From NCBI RefSeq assembly GCF_949987535.1, contig NC_080067.1:48234910-48298909 (forward strand): a DNA stretch of 64,000 bases. The letters are read 5' to 3'. Shown here piece by piece: positions 1 through 12,290 of this stretch; position 1 is the stretch's first letter; each line of letters opens with the position of its first letter. The position numbers and the translations under genes are program-made. The notes beneath the pieces were generated by a model. It was not told where the DNA came from. It saw only the letters and a program-made list of their open reading frames with translations, and ran no database searches. This DNA is from Balaenoptera acutorostrata (taxonomy: Eukaryota > Chordata > Mammalia > Artiodactyla > Balaenopteridae).

Positions 1-889
1 GTATTGGTGAGCAATCTATTTTTTGAAAAGTAAGCAGTTTTCTTAAGTGTATAATGCATTGCCCAATAGAGCAACTGTTGCCCAGATGAACAAACTATTT
101 GCCTGGATAAATTGATTTTCATGACTTTGCTGAAGCAAACTGTAAACCATTTATTGGTTTATGGACTTATTTTCTGGGCAAGCATTTACTGAAATAAACA
201 CCTAAGTTAGGTTTATAAAGATCGTCTAGGTTCTAAGTCCTAATAGTTGAGTTATATTGAAACACATGGTCTCAACTTCACAGAAAATATAAATCCGTTT
301 TTCAGTTGTTGAAGGAGGCTCTTGGTAACATTGGTCTTAGATTTATTGCAGATCAAAGAGAGACTCTGCATACTATATGGCCCAGATCTTTGGGAATCTT
401 GAAGTTTTACAGGAATTTTATCTATAGTCATACTTTGGAGATATTGCAGGTTTGGTTCCAGACTGCTGCAATAAAGCTAATATCTCAATAAAGACAGTCA
501 CAGAATTTTTTGTTTCCAGTGCATATCAAAGTTATGTTTATACTCTACTATAGTCTATTAAGTATGCAATAGCATTATTTCTAAAAAAAAAAAAAAAATG
601 TACATACCTCAGTTAAAAAATAATGCTGTTTGAGAAATGGCATCAATAGACTTGTTCTACACAGGGTTACCATAAAACTTCAATTTGTAAAAACCACAGT
701 GTCTGCAAAGTACAATAAAATGAAGTATGCTTCTGTAAAAATACATACATACCACATAGTAAAGACTTTAACCTTGCCCAAGAAGTAGTCTGGCTTCTGT
801 GCTCAGTTCCTGAGAGGTAATCATTAATGCCTTGGAATGTCCTGCCAGATAAAAGATTTTGTTTACTTGGGGATCTTGGGACATGGCAG
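1..889. other. AT-rich intergenic sequence, no gene seen
   Basis: I see no coding potential and recognise no repeat family here. The longest frames are about 60 codons with no motif. There is an A-run of 16 near 583-598, which could be the tail of an unrecognised retro-insert, but no duplicated flank supports that. Confidence 0.5.
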
Positions 890-1330
890 GTAGTCTAACA
901 ATGGGGTTTCTGGTAGCGGTTCTGTGTTATGTGGTATCAGCTGGACCACTGAAGGGTCTGGAGAATGAGGTCAGGCATGTGGGCAGTTGACCATGTCTAT
1001 GTGATGGAGCCCCAATAAAGACTCTAGACATCATGTCTTGAGTGAGCTTCCCTGGTTGCTAAAACTACATGCATATTGTCACACATGGTTGCTGGGAGGA
1101 AAAGACAACTGGAAACTCCATGTTTGGAACCTTCTAGATTCTGCCCATGGTTCTCTTCCCTTGGCTGAATTTAATCTGCATTCTTTACTCTAACAAACCA
1201 TAATCGTGAGTATAACAGTTTTCAGTGAGTTCTGTGAACACTCCCAGCAAATTACTGAAGCTAAGAGTTTGGGTACCACTGAATTTACTATTGTTGTCAA
1301 AAGTGATAGTGGTCTTGGGACCGTTCTATA
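890..1330 (+). repeat. Possible solitary LTR-like interspersed repeat
   Basis: The stretch has the composition of an old LTR: a relatively GC-rich block, an AATAAA signal near 1013 (cccaataaagactct), then a second part with ctctaacaaaccataatcgtgagtataac and a t(g)ggtaccac end. The phrase around the accaTAATCGTGAGTATAAC motif resembles mammalian LTR consensus sequences as I remember them. No internal retroviral genes are attached and no flanking duplication was found. The assignment is weak and the family is not named. Confidence 0.3.
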
Positions 1331-2774
1331 ACTTTGCATATACATATACACATACATTCATGTATATACTTGCCTTTCTCGATTCTAATATGATATGTAA
1401 ATCATACTACTTTTTATATGCTACATAGTACATATCTATCATACATATGTATCAAATATTCAATCATGAATATCTGATAATTCAGCTTTTATAATAGTCT
1501 TACAAAAGCTTTTATTTGAGAATGAATATTAAAATATTCATTATTTATTCTCTGGAGGTTTTCTAACTTATATTCCTACAATTCAGTCAAAAATATGTAT
1601 GATGTTATATCACTACTCTGTTGAAATGTTTCTACATAGTTAAACTCCCATGTATTATTGTTTTCTCTCCCTATGTTTAAAAGTTTAGAGACTTTTCTCT
1701 CAATGCTTCATATGAGAGGACTTGCATGATAAATCATTTCTTTTATTCAAAACAAATACCAACTTGCTTTAATTTAAAGGGAAAAATTATGTCTTTAGAT
1801 GATTTTATCTCTGTAAAATTTTTTTTTATTTTTGTTAACTAGGAAAACTATATAATATCATAATTCCTTTTCTACTTTAGCTACCAGAAAACTAAGAGTT
1901 AAATTGAAGTCCAGTGTAAAATCTAGTTCCAATCAGATAATTAAGGTTTTTTTTTCAATGTCTCTATTTACTAATATTATCCTAAATGGAACAGATTATT
2001 ATTTACTCACATCAAATAATGCACAAGTTTCCCTCTGCCATAATTTCCTCCTTCCAGTGTGATGTTATGAGAATCAGATATCACTCTAATATACCAGATT
2101 AGCATTATAGGTAAGGAACCCTTCAAAAATGCATCTGTGCATTTATTAGGATTGAGAGGTAGTTTGTTTCTCCCTTTCCCATTCTGAGATAGTCTACGTA
2201 GAAATATAATGAGAAGGATCTTTGATCCTCATGCTTTGTAATGTAAATAAATTTCTTCAGTGGGCAGATATCTAAGACTATAGTCTCCAGCTTACAACCC
2301 AAGAATGTCTCCAGGGACCTAGGGGCCTTGTGTCCCTTTGAAATATAAGCACATACCTCTGGAGTGGTATATCTTTTTGGAGTCTCATTGGCTAATCAGA
2401 CATAAACTAATTTCTAAGATTTATCAGTTAGCTCTGGTCCCAAGTTTTAGTAAAATTTGCTCAGAGAGACCATTTTAAAGAAATATAAAAATATTTTCTC
2501 TACAACCCCCAAATTGGTAACATCTCACTCCCCTCTAATATTTATTAGCTTTTCTTTTGTTCTGATAATTATATAATTTAAGCTTTTGAATAGCAGTTAC
2601 AAAAGGCAATGACTAAATAGACCTTCAACAAACATCATTTATGTGGCAAAATAAATTTTGAATCAACTCCACTCTAAATATTTGTCCCAAACAGTAAAGA
2701 TCTCAAAGAACCCAACCAGTTAATAATGAATATTTGTGTTTCGAGCTTACTTTCCTGCAATTCCACATTCTACT
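1331..2774. other. AT-rich intergenic sequence, no gene seen
   Basis: No open frame of interest, no recognised repeat and no RNA gene. It separates the LTR-like fossil from the poly(T) side of L1-A. Confidence 0.5.
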
Positions 2775-3719
2775 GGCTTTTTAAAATATTTTTTAAATTA
2801 AACTTTTAATTTTGAGGTAATTGTAGATACGCATGAAGTTTTAAGAAATATTACAGTGAGATCTGGTGTACCCTTTACCCAGTTTATCCCAAAAGTATTA
2901 TCTTGTGAAACTATAGTACAACATCACAACCAGGATATTAATGTTGATGCAGTCAAGACGCAGAACAGTTTCATCATTACAAGAATCTTCCACAACCACA
3001 CTCAATTCCCCTCTGCCCACACACCCTCCTTAACTCCTGGCATTTCTGTAATACTGTCTCTGTTTCTACAATATTGTCATTTCAAGGATGTTGTATAAGC
3101 AAATCATATAGTTTGTAAATCCCTTGGGGATTTGCTTTTTTTTTTTTTTTTTTTGGCTCAACACAGTTCTCTAGAGATTATTCCACATTTTTGTACATAT
3201 CGATAGTTAATCCCTTTATTATTGTTGACTAGTATTCCATGGTATGGATAAACCATAGTTCGTTTCACTATGGTATTCACCCACTGAAGGACATTTTGTG
3301 TGTGTGTGATTATGACTAAGGCAATACACATTCGTTTTCATGTTTGTGTGTGTATGTGTATGAACATACATTTTCATTTATCTGGAATAAATTTCTAGGG
3401 GTGCAATTCCTGAGTCTTATAGTAGTTGCATGTTTAATTCTGTAAGAAACTTCCCAATTGTTTTCCAGAGTGGCTGTAATATTTTACATTCTCACCAGCA
3501 ACATATGAGTGAATCAGTTTCTCTGTATCCTTGTCAGCACTTGGTGTTGTCAATACGTTTCATTTTAGCTATTCTGATTAGTGGGTAGTGATATCTCATA
3601 ATTTCCTTTTTCATGTGTGCTTGTTTAATACCTGTATATCCTCTTTGGTGAAATGTCTCTTCATGTCTTTTCCTATTTTCTAATTAGATTGGTGGTTCTT
3701 TTTAACTCTTTTGTTTGAG

Positions 3720-3795
3720 GAGTTATATATATATATATAAAACTATATATATATTATATAAACCGTATAATATATATATATATATATATATTCTG
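3720..3795. repeat. AT microsatellite
   Basis: Two runs of alternating TA (about 3722-3760 and 3768-3791) are separated by an imperfect tatataaaccgtataa stretch. It lies inside L1-A and carries no other signal. Confidence 0.9.
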
Positions 3796-5837
3796 TATAG
3801 GATATGTGGTTTGCAAATGGTTTCTCCTACTCTGTAGCTTGTGCTATCATCTTTTAACAAGGTCTTTCACAGAGCAAAAGTTCATAATTTTGATGAAGTC
3901 CAACTTATCAATTTTTTATTTCATGAATACTGTCATGTATAAGAACATTTTGAGCAGTCATAAATTCTGGAGTTCTTTTCAAATTTTTTTGGTAAAAGTT
4001 TTGTAGCTTTACATTTTACATTTATGTCCATGATTTATTTTGCATTACTATTTTTATAAGAAGTGAGACTTTGGTCAAGATTTCCCACCTTTTTTTTTTT
4101 TGCCTATGTATGGATGTAACCTTGCCCTAGAATCATTCATTGAAATGGCTATCTTGACTCTACTGAATTGTTTTTTTTTTGTACTTTGTCAAAGTCACTT
4201 GGGCATGTTTGTGTGGGTGGGTCTATTTCTGGATTCTTCTGAAAAGCCACACATATTTGATTGCTGTAGCTATATAATACACCTTAAAATGGGGTGGACT
4301 GATTCCTCCCACTCTATTCTGCTTTTTAAATATTATTTTAACTATGCTGGTTCTCTGCCTTTCCATATAAATTTGGAATAATCTTGTCTGTATCTCCAAA
4401 ATTTCTAGCTGAGAATTTCATAGGAATTGCATTAATCATATATATCAGTTTGGGGGAGAATTAACATCTTTACTATAATGTCTTCTAATTCATGAACAGA
4501 GTATGTCTCTCCATTTATTTAGATCTTCATTGATTATTTTAATCAGCATTTTGTAGTTTTTAATATTCAAGTCCTATACATGTTTTGCTAAATTTACACC
4601 TAATTTTCTCATTTTTAAGCAATTATAAATGACATTATATTTTTAATTTTAATAGCTATGTGTTTATTGCTAGTGTATAAGAATGCAATTGAGTTTTTTA
4701 CGTTTATCTTGTATGTTGCAAATGTACTAGACTCTCTTGGTTTCAGGAGTTTTTGATACATTCATTTTGATTTTCTATGTAGGTAATCATGCCATCTGCA
4801 GATAGAGACTTTTATTTCTTCTTTCAGTCTGTATGCTACTTCTTTCTTCTTCTTGCCTTACTGCACTGCCTAGAAATCCAGCACTATTTTGAATAAGAGT
4901 GATCAGAGGAAAAAGCATTCAGTTTGTCACTATTAAGCATGTTAATTGTGGTCTTTTTGTTGTTGTTCTTTTTTGTAAATGCTGTTTATCAATAGAGGAA
5001 GTTTTCTTACATTCCTATATTTCTGAGACTTTTATCCTGGCTCAGTATTGAATTTTGTCAAATAATTTTTCTTCATCATTTGATATGACCATTTAATTTT
5101 ACTTCTATACCATGTTAATATAGTGGAATACATGGATTGATATTTTTAATATAGAACAAGTCTTGTACTCCTAAAATAAACCTCACTATTTTTATGGTAT
5201 AAAATTATGTATATATATGTGTATATATATATTTGATTTCCTAATATTTCATAAGGATTTTTACATTTATATTAAGGATGCTAATCTGTAATTTTCTTTT
5301 TTTATCTATCTTTGTCTTATTTGGTATAGGATAATACTAGTTTCATTAGTGATTTGTGATATGCCCCTTCCTCTTGTATTTTGCAAATGAGATTGTGTAG
5401 TATTAGTCTTAATTCTTTAACGATTTGACAGAATTCCTAATGAAGCCATCTAGGTCTGGAGATTTTTTGGTAGTTTTATTAATTGCAAATTAATTTTCCT
5501 TAGTAGGTACAGTGTTGTTTGAGTTACCGCTATCATTTTGGGAGATTTGTGGTAGTTTTTATTGATTGAGGGCTTGGTCCATTTCATCTAAGCTGTGAAA
5601 TTTATATGTGTAGAATTGTTCATATTATTCCTTCAATATCATTTTGATGTCTAGAGTATGTTTGGAGATAACACCCAATTTCATTCCTAATAGTGGTAAT
5701 TTCTGTTTTCTCTGTTTTTTTGTCAGTTGCTAAAGGTCTGCCAATTATACTGATCTTTTCGAATAACCAGTTCATTTTTTTCTCATTTTTTTAATTTACA
5801 ATTTCATTGATTTCTGTTCTTTATTGTTTCCTTCCTT

Positions 5838-6125
5838 TCAAGGCCAGTATCTTCAAACCTCTCTCAGCTCCATCTTTATATTGCCTTACCCATGTGTGTA
5901 TCAAATTTCCTTCCCTCTGATCATCTAAATAATTCGAATCAGGTATGGGTGAGACTCTGGATACAATCTATCCTTGGGCAAAATTCCTCTCTACCTGTGG
6001 TTCTGCAAAACTAGAAAACAAGTTATCTGTTTTTAAAAAACCATGACACAGTGGCATAGTATAGCAGAGAAATCCCTACTCCAAAATCAGCGTATTAAAC
6101 TGCCTAGGTTTTTTTCTACTTACCA
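5838..6125. repeat. Non-L1 insert inside L1-A
   Basis: The minus-strand L1 text stops after ttattgtttccttccttt and resumes near 6126 with gagttctgtcagtttt. The sequence between them (beginning aaggccagtatcttcaaacc) is richer in C and fits no part of L1. It looks like a fragment of another retroelement. About 0.4-0.5 kb of expected L1 sequence is missing at the same place, so this is a replacement rather than a simple insertion. I could not name the family. Confidence 0.5.
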
Positions 6126-7800
6126 TTTGAGTTCTGTCAGTTTTTTTTCTTCTCATATTTTGCAGCTCAGTTGTTTGGTGCATACGTATTTAGGATAGTA
6201 ATGTATTTTTGATGGATTGACCCTTTTATCATTATCTAAAGTCCCTTTTTGTATCTAGTAATTTTCTTTGCTCTAAAGAGATATCAGTATAGGTATTCCT
6301 GCTTTCTTTGTATTAACATTTGCATGATACATCTTTTTCCATCCTTTTACTTTCAACCTGTTTTTTATATCTGAAGTGAATTTCTTGTAAGCAGTATATA
6401 TTTGGGACATGTTTTAAATCTGTTCTGCTAATCTCTCTCTAAGTTGATATATTTAGACTATTTATACTTAATGTAAACTATTGTTTATTTGAACTTAAGT
6501 ATGCTACTTAATTTTTTAGTTTTTGTTTTTCTCTGCTTTTTGTGGATTTCTGGTCCCTCTGTTTCCCCGCTACCCTCCACGCCCCGCCTTCCTGTGGGTT
6601 CCTTTAACACTTTGTAGAATTCCATTTTGATTTATTTATATTTTTTTTTAGTCTGACTCTTTTTACAGCTTTTCTATTGGTTGCTTTAAGTATTACATTA
6701 TATCAGATTCAATGTATATATATATACACACACACACACCACATTTAAGTATTAAATTATATCAGACACAATGTGTGCGGTGTTACATTATGTTACATTA
6801 GAATCTATTGTTGCTATCATTTTGGAGTTTGAATGAAGTGTAGAAGCCTTACCTCTCATTATTCCTTTGCTCTTCCCTGTTTATAATAAAATTATCTCAA
6901 ATATTTATTCTTTATACATTTAAAACTAAATCAAACATTGCTATAATTTTTGCTTCAACCAGTAGGGAAAATTTAGAAAGCTCAAAAGAAGGAATATCTA
7001 TTCTATTTACCTATACTTACTTTTTTTCTTATTGTACTTTATTCCTTCTTTATGTTCCAAGTTTCTTCCTTAGTAACTTCAAGGGTGAGTTTCCTGGCAA
7101 CAAATTCTCATGGTTTTTCTTCATCTGAAATATCTTGATTTCGTCTTCATTCTTGAAGGATGTTTTAGGTTGATAGAGAACTCTGAGTTGCCATTTCTTT
7201 TCTTTAAGGGCTTGAAAAATGATGTGTCACTTCCTTCTAGTCTCCATGGTTTCTAAAGAGAAATTTGCTTTCATTTGAATTGTTTTTCCATAATATGTGA
7301 GGTTTTGTTTCAATCTCACTGCTTTCAACATTGCTCTTTCTCTTTAGTTTACAGCCCTCTCAGATTCCACCTGGGCATGGGTGAGTGGTGAATTGGAGAG
7401 CTGCATTATTATAGCCTTGTGAGGGTTGGAAATCTTGCCTCTCAGTCTTTGGTGGTATGTATTGGAGTCGGGTCACTATTTCCTGTGCTGTTTGTCTGCA
7501 ATTCAGCAGTTGTTTAAAGATTTCTGTCTTTCTAGGCTATCCCTTTCCTGGTCCTTTGGCTAAAGAAAGCAGGAATTTTGAAGGTTTTTTATTGTCTGCT
7601 CCCATTAGCATTTCTGGGTTGCTAGCTCTTTCAGTACCAAGTCTGAGAGTCGTGTGGCAAAAACAATACCTAAGGAACTCACCAGCGTGGCTTTCGTTGG
7701 GTTGCAAGGTCCTTAGCCAGTCTGCCTTCTTTTCTCTCCCTTTCAAAGTCTTCTTAGGTTCGTTTTATATATAATGCCTAGGGTCTTAGCTGTACTTAAT

Positions 7801-10264
7801 GGGAGAAATATTCAAAAGTATATTTCCTCCATTTTTCTGGAAGAGAAATCCTTCTATTGACTTTGTAAATAGCATTCTGTCTATCTATCTACCTATCTCC
7901 AAGATGTGTACTAGTGTTGCAAAAGAATGGTTGGTTCATTATTATATGATGTCTCATGTATTTTCCCCCTACTGTCAATTTTAAACAGAAATACTGCACA
8001 AAAATTTTGAGGAAATCTTGACTTTAGATTCCTTTTTTTCTGAATATCTATGCAGACAAATGTGCTTAGTTTGCTAGTTTTCTTTTGTAGCATAAGAATA
8101 GCTATATTTATTTATAGTCCATTATTCTGAAAAGTAATTTAAACACCAGGGGGTTAAGTGTTCAGTGACTTCCAAGGTGTATCTAGGTAATGTAGTCTAA
8201 TCAGGCAACTAAGGTATACCCTCCAGCAAATAGAGTATATGAAACTGTTGACCTAAGGTTAGAAATAATTTTACAGGAAATGACTTCCAATTAAATGCAA
8301 TTCTTGTCTCAGTGTAGGTGGAATCAGCATTGTAGATGCAATTTTCTTCATTGCAGAAATAAAACTTATCATCAACAAGCAATCAAAGATTCTAAAGCCC
8401 CTATGACCTGTTTTTTTTCTTCTTTTTTTCTGGATAAACTAGGTTTCAATCTATTTAGGATCTTTTCAGTAATAATGGAAATATTGCTAACACTGATATC
8501 TATAATACTAAACCTGACTGATTTACAGAATCAGCATATTATTAGATATTCAGTAGTGGGAATACTTGTAAGAAAAATGTCCAGAGCTGAGCCAGAAATA
8601 CTTTGTGAACAATACTGCTCATACTGTGATTCTGTAATAGTGACCAGCTGTACCTACTGAACAATCTCATTTAGCTTTTATTACTTCTTATTTTTAACTT
8701 TAGTACTAAAGTGCTGAGACAGCTAAGTAAGCACAGATGCATTTTTTGAATACTAGTCTCTTAGCAACCTCTGTCATATCAAATACATTTTTAATGGAAA
8801 AAAAAAGAAGATAGAAAATTTCAACACTAACTTAATTTAGAATTTACCATTTTTTCTTATGAGGTGTAAATTTTCCACCACATGATTATTCTATTTATTA
8901 CTTTAGTAGGGTAAATATCATTTGCAGAACTCCTGAGCTGCTGGAGAATACTATTCACAGCAAAAACAACTGCTACTTTAATCATATTGACATGCTTTAT
9001 AGCTATGCTGTAAAGTAATTTTTATACCTGACACTATGACAGAAAACCAAATCAAACTTAGCCTTGATGATTGCTGTTCTTCTCCAAATGTATGAAACAG
9101 AAGAATGTAATAATAACTGAAAATACATTTCCAGGGATTAAAAACATAATCAATTTGCTATTTAAGAACAAGGAAATGCACTGTCTAAATTTGATCTGAA
9201 ACAATATATGGTTAGAAAATGAAAAAAATTAAATCTCTATTAAGTATATGACTGTATATGTTTCTTAATACTAATTAACTTTTGGAATAGAATACATTTT
9301 CAATATTTGTCTCTAATAGCAAAGAAAATGTAGAATTAACCTTCTAAACATCATCATAAAGTTATTTTCTTGATTCTTCAATCTTTACTGAAGCTAATCA
9401 CAAGTTAATTAGCACCTAAGCTATTAAAATACCAATTAAAATGCCCAGTTTTATTAATTATGTGTTCACCACAAAGAAATCTAGCAATCTTTTCTCCATT
9501 CTTGAGTGTGTGAATTTCCCAAAATATCTTATAATTGAAATATTTCTAGTGATTTGATCATTCTCTGTGTTAAATTGCTTATGTACGTCTGAGTCTATGG
9601 TGGATGTCAGGATATAAATAAATGAGGACTGGCCAACTTCAAAAGGTCTCCTCAACAACTGATGTTATTTTATGATAAGCCAGATGATTAGCTGAAGAAA
9701 AGGATACACTCTCTATCAAGTATCAGTGATAGCTTTCTGGCCAGTCATTACTCATCTGATATGAGTAATCATATCAGATGGGAGACGCTGAATTTTGTGA
9801 TCTTTATGTTCTATATTATTATTGAGATACTTTTTAAAATAGGATGCTTTGATTTCTTCAGGGAGAAATTTTAAGATTTTACTTTGATCAGCAGACCAAG
9901 TATTTTTCTAAATGCTGAAATTAGTGTCATGTTTCAAATATTTCATTATTATCAAATGGTATTATATTGTATTATATTATTTTATTTATTAACATTTTAA
10001 TGTTAAATCTATATTTCCTATAGGAAATTATATGTATTTAATTTGTAATATGAGCTGTTTATGTGTAGATTTTAATATTTTATATGTGTGTATTGATACA
10101 AATATTTTATATCTAAGATATTGTTTTACCTAGCTTTTATGCTATATTAGTTAAATTAGATTTTCTTTGACTCATTTATAGTCTAATTTTCATATAATTA
10201 ATAACATTGAATTCAATAAATGTGGTAACAGTAGCTTTAAAAAGTAGATAGTATTAGATGATTG
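7801..10264. other. Intergenic sequence, mostly unique
   Basis: No gene is supported. A 121-codon open frame at 8295-8660 has no recognisable domain, no biased composition and no splice context, and is best read as chance. The stretch contains the overlapping inverted repeats at 9747-9780 listed separately. Confidence 0.5.
9747..9780. repeat. Two overlapping inverted repeats
   Basis: attactcat (9747-9755) and atgagtaat (9761-9769) form a 9-bp stem with a 5-nt loop. catctgatatg (9753-9763) and catatcagatg (9770-9780) form an 11-bp stem with a 6-nt loop. Both stems are perfect and share bases, so they exclude each other. Confidence 0.9.
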
Positions 10265-10324
10265 AATAAATATGTAAATAAATAGCAAACTTTTGATTGT
10301 TTATTGTTGTTGTCCTTATTTTTA
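10265..10324. repeat. Left copy of a 60-67 bp direct repeat flanking an L1 fragment
   Basis: This copy, starting aataaatatgtaaataaa, recurs at 10822-10888 with a few substitutions, a 4-bp gatt duplication and 3 extra bases. The two copies bracket an L1 3' fragment exactly, as a target-site duplication would. Confidence 0.85.
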
Positions 10325-10821
10325 TTTTCTTATTTTAATTTTACTTTTTTATACAGAAGGTTCTTATTAGTTGTCTATTTTATATATATTAGTGTATATA
10401 TGTCAATCCCAGTCTCCCAATTCATCTCACCGCCTCCACCCCCTGCCACTTTCCCCCCTTGGTGTCCATACATTTGTTCTCTACATCTGTGTCTCTATTT
10501 CTGTCCTACAAACCAGTATATCTGTACCATTTTTCTAGATTCCACATATATGCATTAATATATAACATTTGTTTTTCTCTTTCTAACTTACTTCACTCTG
10601 TATGACAGTCTCTAGGTCCATCCACGTCTCTACAAATGACCCAATTTCCTTCTTTTTTATGGCTGAGTAATATTCCATTGTATATATGTACCATATCTTT
10701 ATCCATTCATCTGTCGATGGACATTTAGGTTGCTTCCATGACCTGGCTATTGTAAATAGTGCTGCAATGAACATTGGGGTGCATGTGTCTTTTTAAATTA
10801 TGGTTTTCTCTGGGTATATGT
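10325..10821 (-). mobile_element. 5'-truncated L1 3' end, minus strand
   Basis: On the minus strand this is the last part of ORF2 and the 3' UTR of a fairly young L1. The conserved C-terminal text of ORF2 (read as [10 protein letters not shown]... and YSAIKKKEI) lies at 10583-10774. The fragment is about 0.5 kb and truncated at its 5' end, as most L1 insertions are. It sits between two copies of a 60-67 bp direct repeat. Confidence 0.85.
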
Positions 10822-10888
10822 AATAAATATGTAAATAAAGAGCAAATATTTGATTGATTGTTTATTGTTGTTGCTGTCCTTATTTTTA
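10822..10888. repeat. Right copy of the 60-67 bp direct repeat
   Basis: This is the second copy of the sequence at 10265-10324. It is slightly longer because of gattgatt in place of gatt and a gct insertion. Confidence 0.85.
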
Positions 10889-11033
10889 GTTATCTGATTC
10901 CTGAGTATTTGTTTGAAAGATAATTCTTACTAGAAGTTTCTGGAAAATGACTGTCTATTTTGGAGTTAAGCATAAACGGAAATAATGTTTGAATGAATGC
11001 TTCCATTTTCTTTGTTAAAACTTTAAGCTTTTT

Positions 11034-11900
11034 GGTACATGACTCTTTTTGAATTATGGTTTTCTCAGGGTATATGCCCAGTAGTGGGATTGCTGGGTCA
11101 TATGGTAGTTCTATTTTTAGTTTTTTAAGGAACCTCCATACTGTTCTCCATAGTGGCTGTATCAATTTACATTCCCACCAACAGTGCAAGAATGTTCCCT
11201 TTTCTCCACACCCTCTCCAGCATTTATTGTTTCTAGATTTTTTCATTATGGCCATTCTGACTGGTGTGAGATGATATCTCATTGTAGTTTTGATTCATTG
11301 CAGCTCTATTTACAATAGCCAGGACATGGAAGCAACCTAAATGTCCATCATCGGATGAATGGATAAAGAAGATGTGGCACATATATACAATGGAATATTA
11401 CTCAGCCATAAAAAGAAACGAAATGGAGTTATTTGTAGTGAGGTGGATGGAATTAGAGTCTGTCATACAGAGTAAAGTAAGTCAGAAAGAGAAAAACAAA
11501 TACAGTATGCTAACACATATATATGGAATCTAAGGGGAAAAAAAAAAAGGTCATGAAGAACCTAGTGCCAAGACAGGAATAAAGACACAGACCTACTAGA
11601 GAATGGACTTGAGGATATGGGGAGCAGGAAGGGTAAGATGTGACAAAGTGAGAGAGTGGCATGGACATATATACACTACCGAACGTAAAATAGATAACTA
11701 GTGGAAGCAATCGCATAGCACAGGGAGATCACCTCTGTGCTTTGTGACCACCTAGAGGGGTGGGATAGGGAGGGTGGGAGGGAGATGCAAGAGGGAAGAG
11801 ATATGGGAACATATGTATATGTATAACTGATTCACTTTGTTATAAAGCAGAAACTAACACACCATTGTAAAGCAATTATACTCAAAGAAAGATGTTAAAA
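11034..11900 (+). mobile_element. Twin-primed (5'-inverted) L1 insertion
   Basis: A 17-bp target-site duplication, aaaactttaagcttttt, is exact at 11017-11033 and 11901-11917. Between the copies the first part (11034 to about 11290) is L1 ORF2 in reverse orientation, encoding the Cys-rich C-terminus ([15 protein letters not shown] on the minus strand). The second part (about 11291-11900) is the L1 3' end in forward orientation, ending in a short A-tail after gatgtt. In an intact L1 (compare 21380-21620) the two parts are almost contiguous; only about 6 bases (acaatg) at the join are missing. This is the classic outcome of twin priming during target-primed reverse transcription. Confidence 0.93.
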
Positions 11901-11917
11901 AAAACTTTAAGCTTTTT

Positions 11918-12010
11918 ATTTTGAACTAATTGTAAACTTACAGAAATTTTGCAGAAATAACGTAGAGAATCCCAATATACCTCTTATACAGCTTCACTGC
12001 ATGATGTGAA
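11918..12010 (-). mobile_element. Short old L1 3' UTR fragment, minus strand
   Basis: The text ttttgaactaattgtaaactt...gcagaaataacgtagagaatccc parallels the L1 3' UTR at about 2805-2880 read on the same strand. It is only about 90 bp and highly diverged. Confidence 0.5.
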
Positions 12011-12276
12011 AGGAAATATGAACACTAGAGAAACTCATGGAGCATGACTCCTTCTCGGAGGCAGTCTTAACCTGCATCTTGACACTGCATAAGGTCAAAG
12101 CTACAGAACTGAACTATGCTACATGATTTACGACTTTGAAATAAAATTTTGGAGCAGAATATGATTTTGTCTTAACTATATTTCAGTGTATCTTTTTCAT
12201 GAAGACAGTAATATTTTTATTCCATCTATTGTTTTAAAAATGAATATCAAAGTAAAACAAGGTATGACTACAGATT

Positions 12277-12290
12277 AAGAAGTAATGTGG
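12277..12290 (+). repeat. Target-site duplication of SINE S1 (left)
   Basis: aagaagtaatgtgg here is repeated exactly at 12616-12629 on the far side of the SINE. Confidence 0.95.

Larger units (their letters stand above)
2775..7800 (-). mobile_element. Ancient L1 retrotransposon L1-A (L1M-type), minus strand
   Basis: Read on the minus strand this is an old L1 in the normal order. The 3' UTR lies near 2775-3120 (gaggtaattgtagatac). ORF2 remains run through about 6500, including the cue atggctgagtagtattcca-like text near 3225 and the endonuclease start near 6330-6420. ORF1 remains lie at about 6600-7330, followed by 5' sequence to about 7800. Frames are shattered throughout. The catalytic FADD site of the reverse transcriptase has decayed to S-A-D-G at 4791-4802. 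A block of about 290 bp at 5838-6125 is not L1 and replaces part of the element. An AT microsatellite has grown inside at 3720-3795. The level of decay makes this one of the oldest L1s in the window. Confidence 0.85.

Noticed and set aside
306..491. 61-codon frame near the start of the window
   Set aside because: No domain and no support as an exon; I could not find convincing splice sites with a compatible frame.
7457..7774. 105-codon plus-strand open frame
   Set aside because: It is the antisense of L1-A 5' sequence, has no domain, and a minus-strand frame overlaps it equally well.
8295..8660. 121-codon plus-strand open frame in unique sequence
   Set aside because: No recognisable domain, signal peptide pattern or splice context, and length is within chance for AT-rich DNA with a few GC patches. 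RNA evidence would be needed to reconsider.
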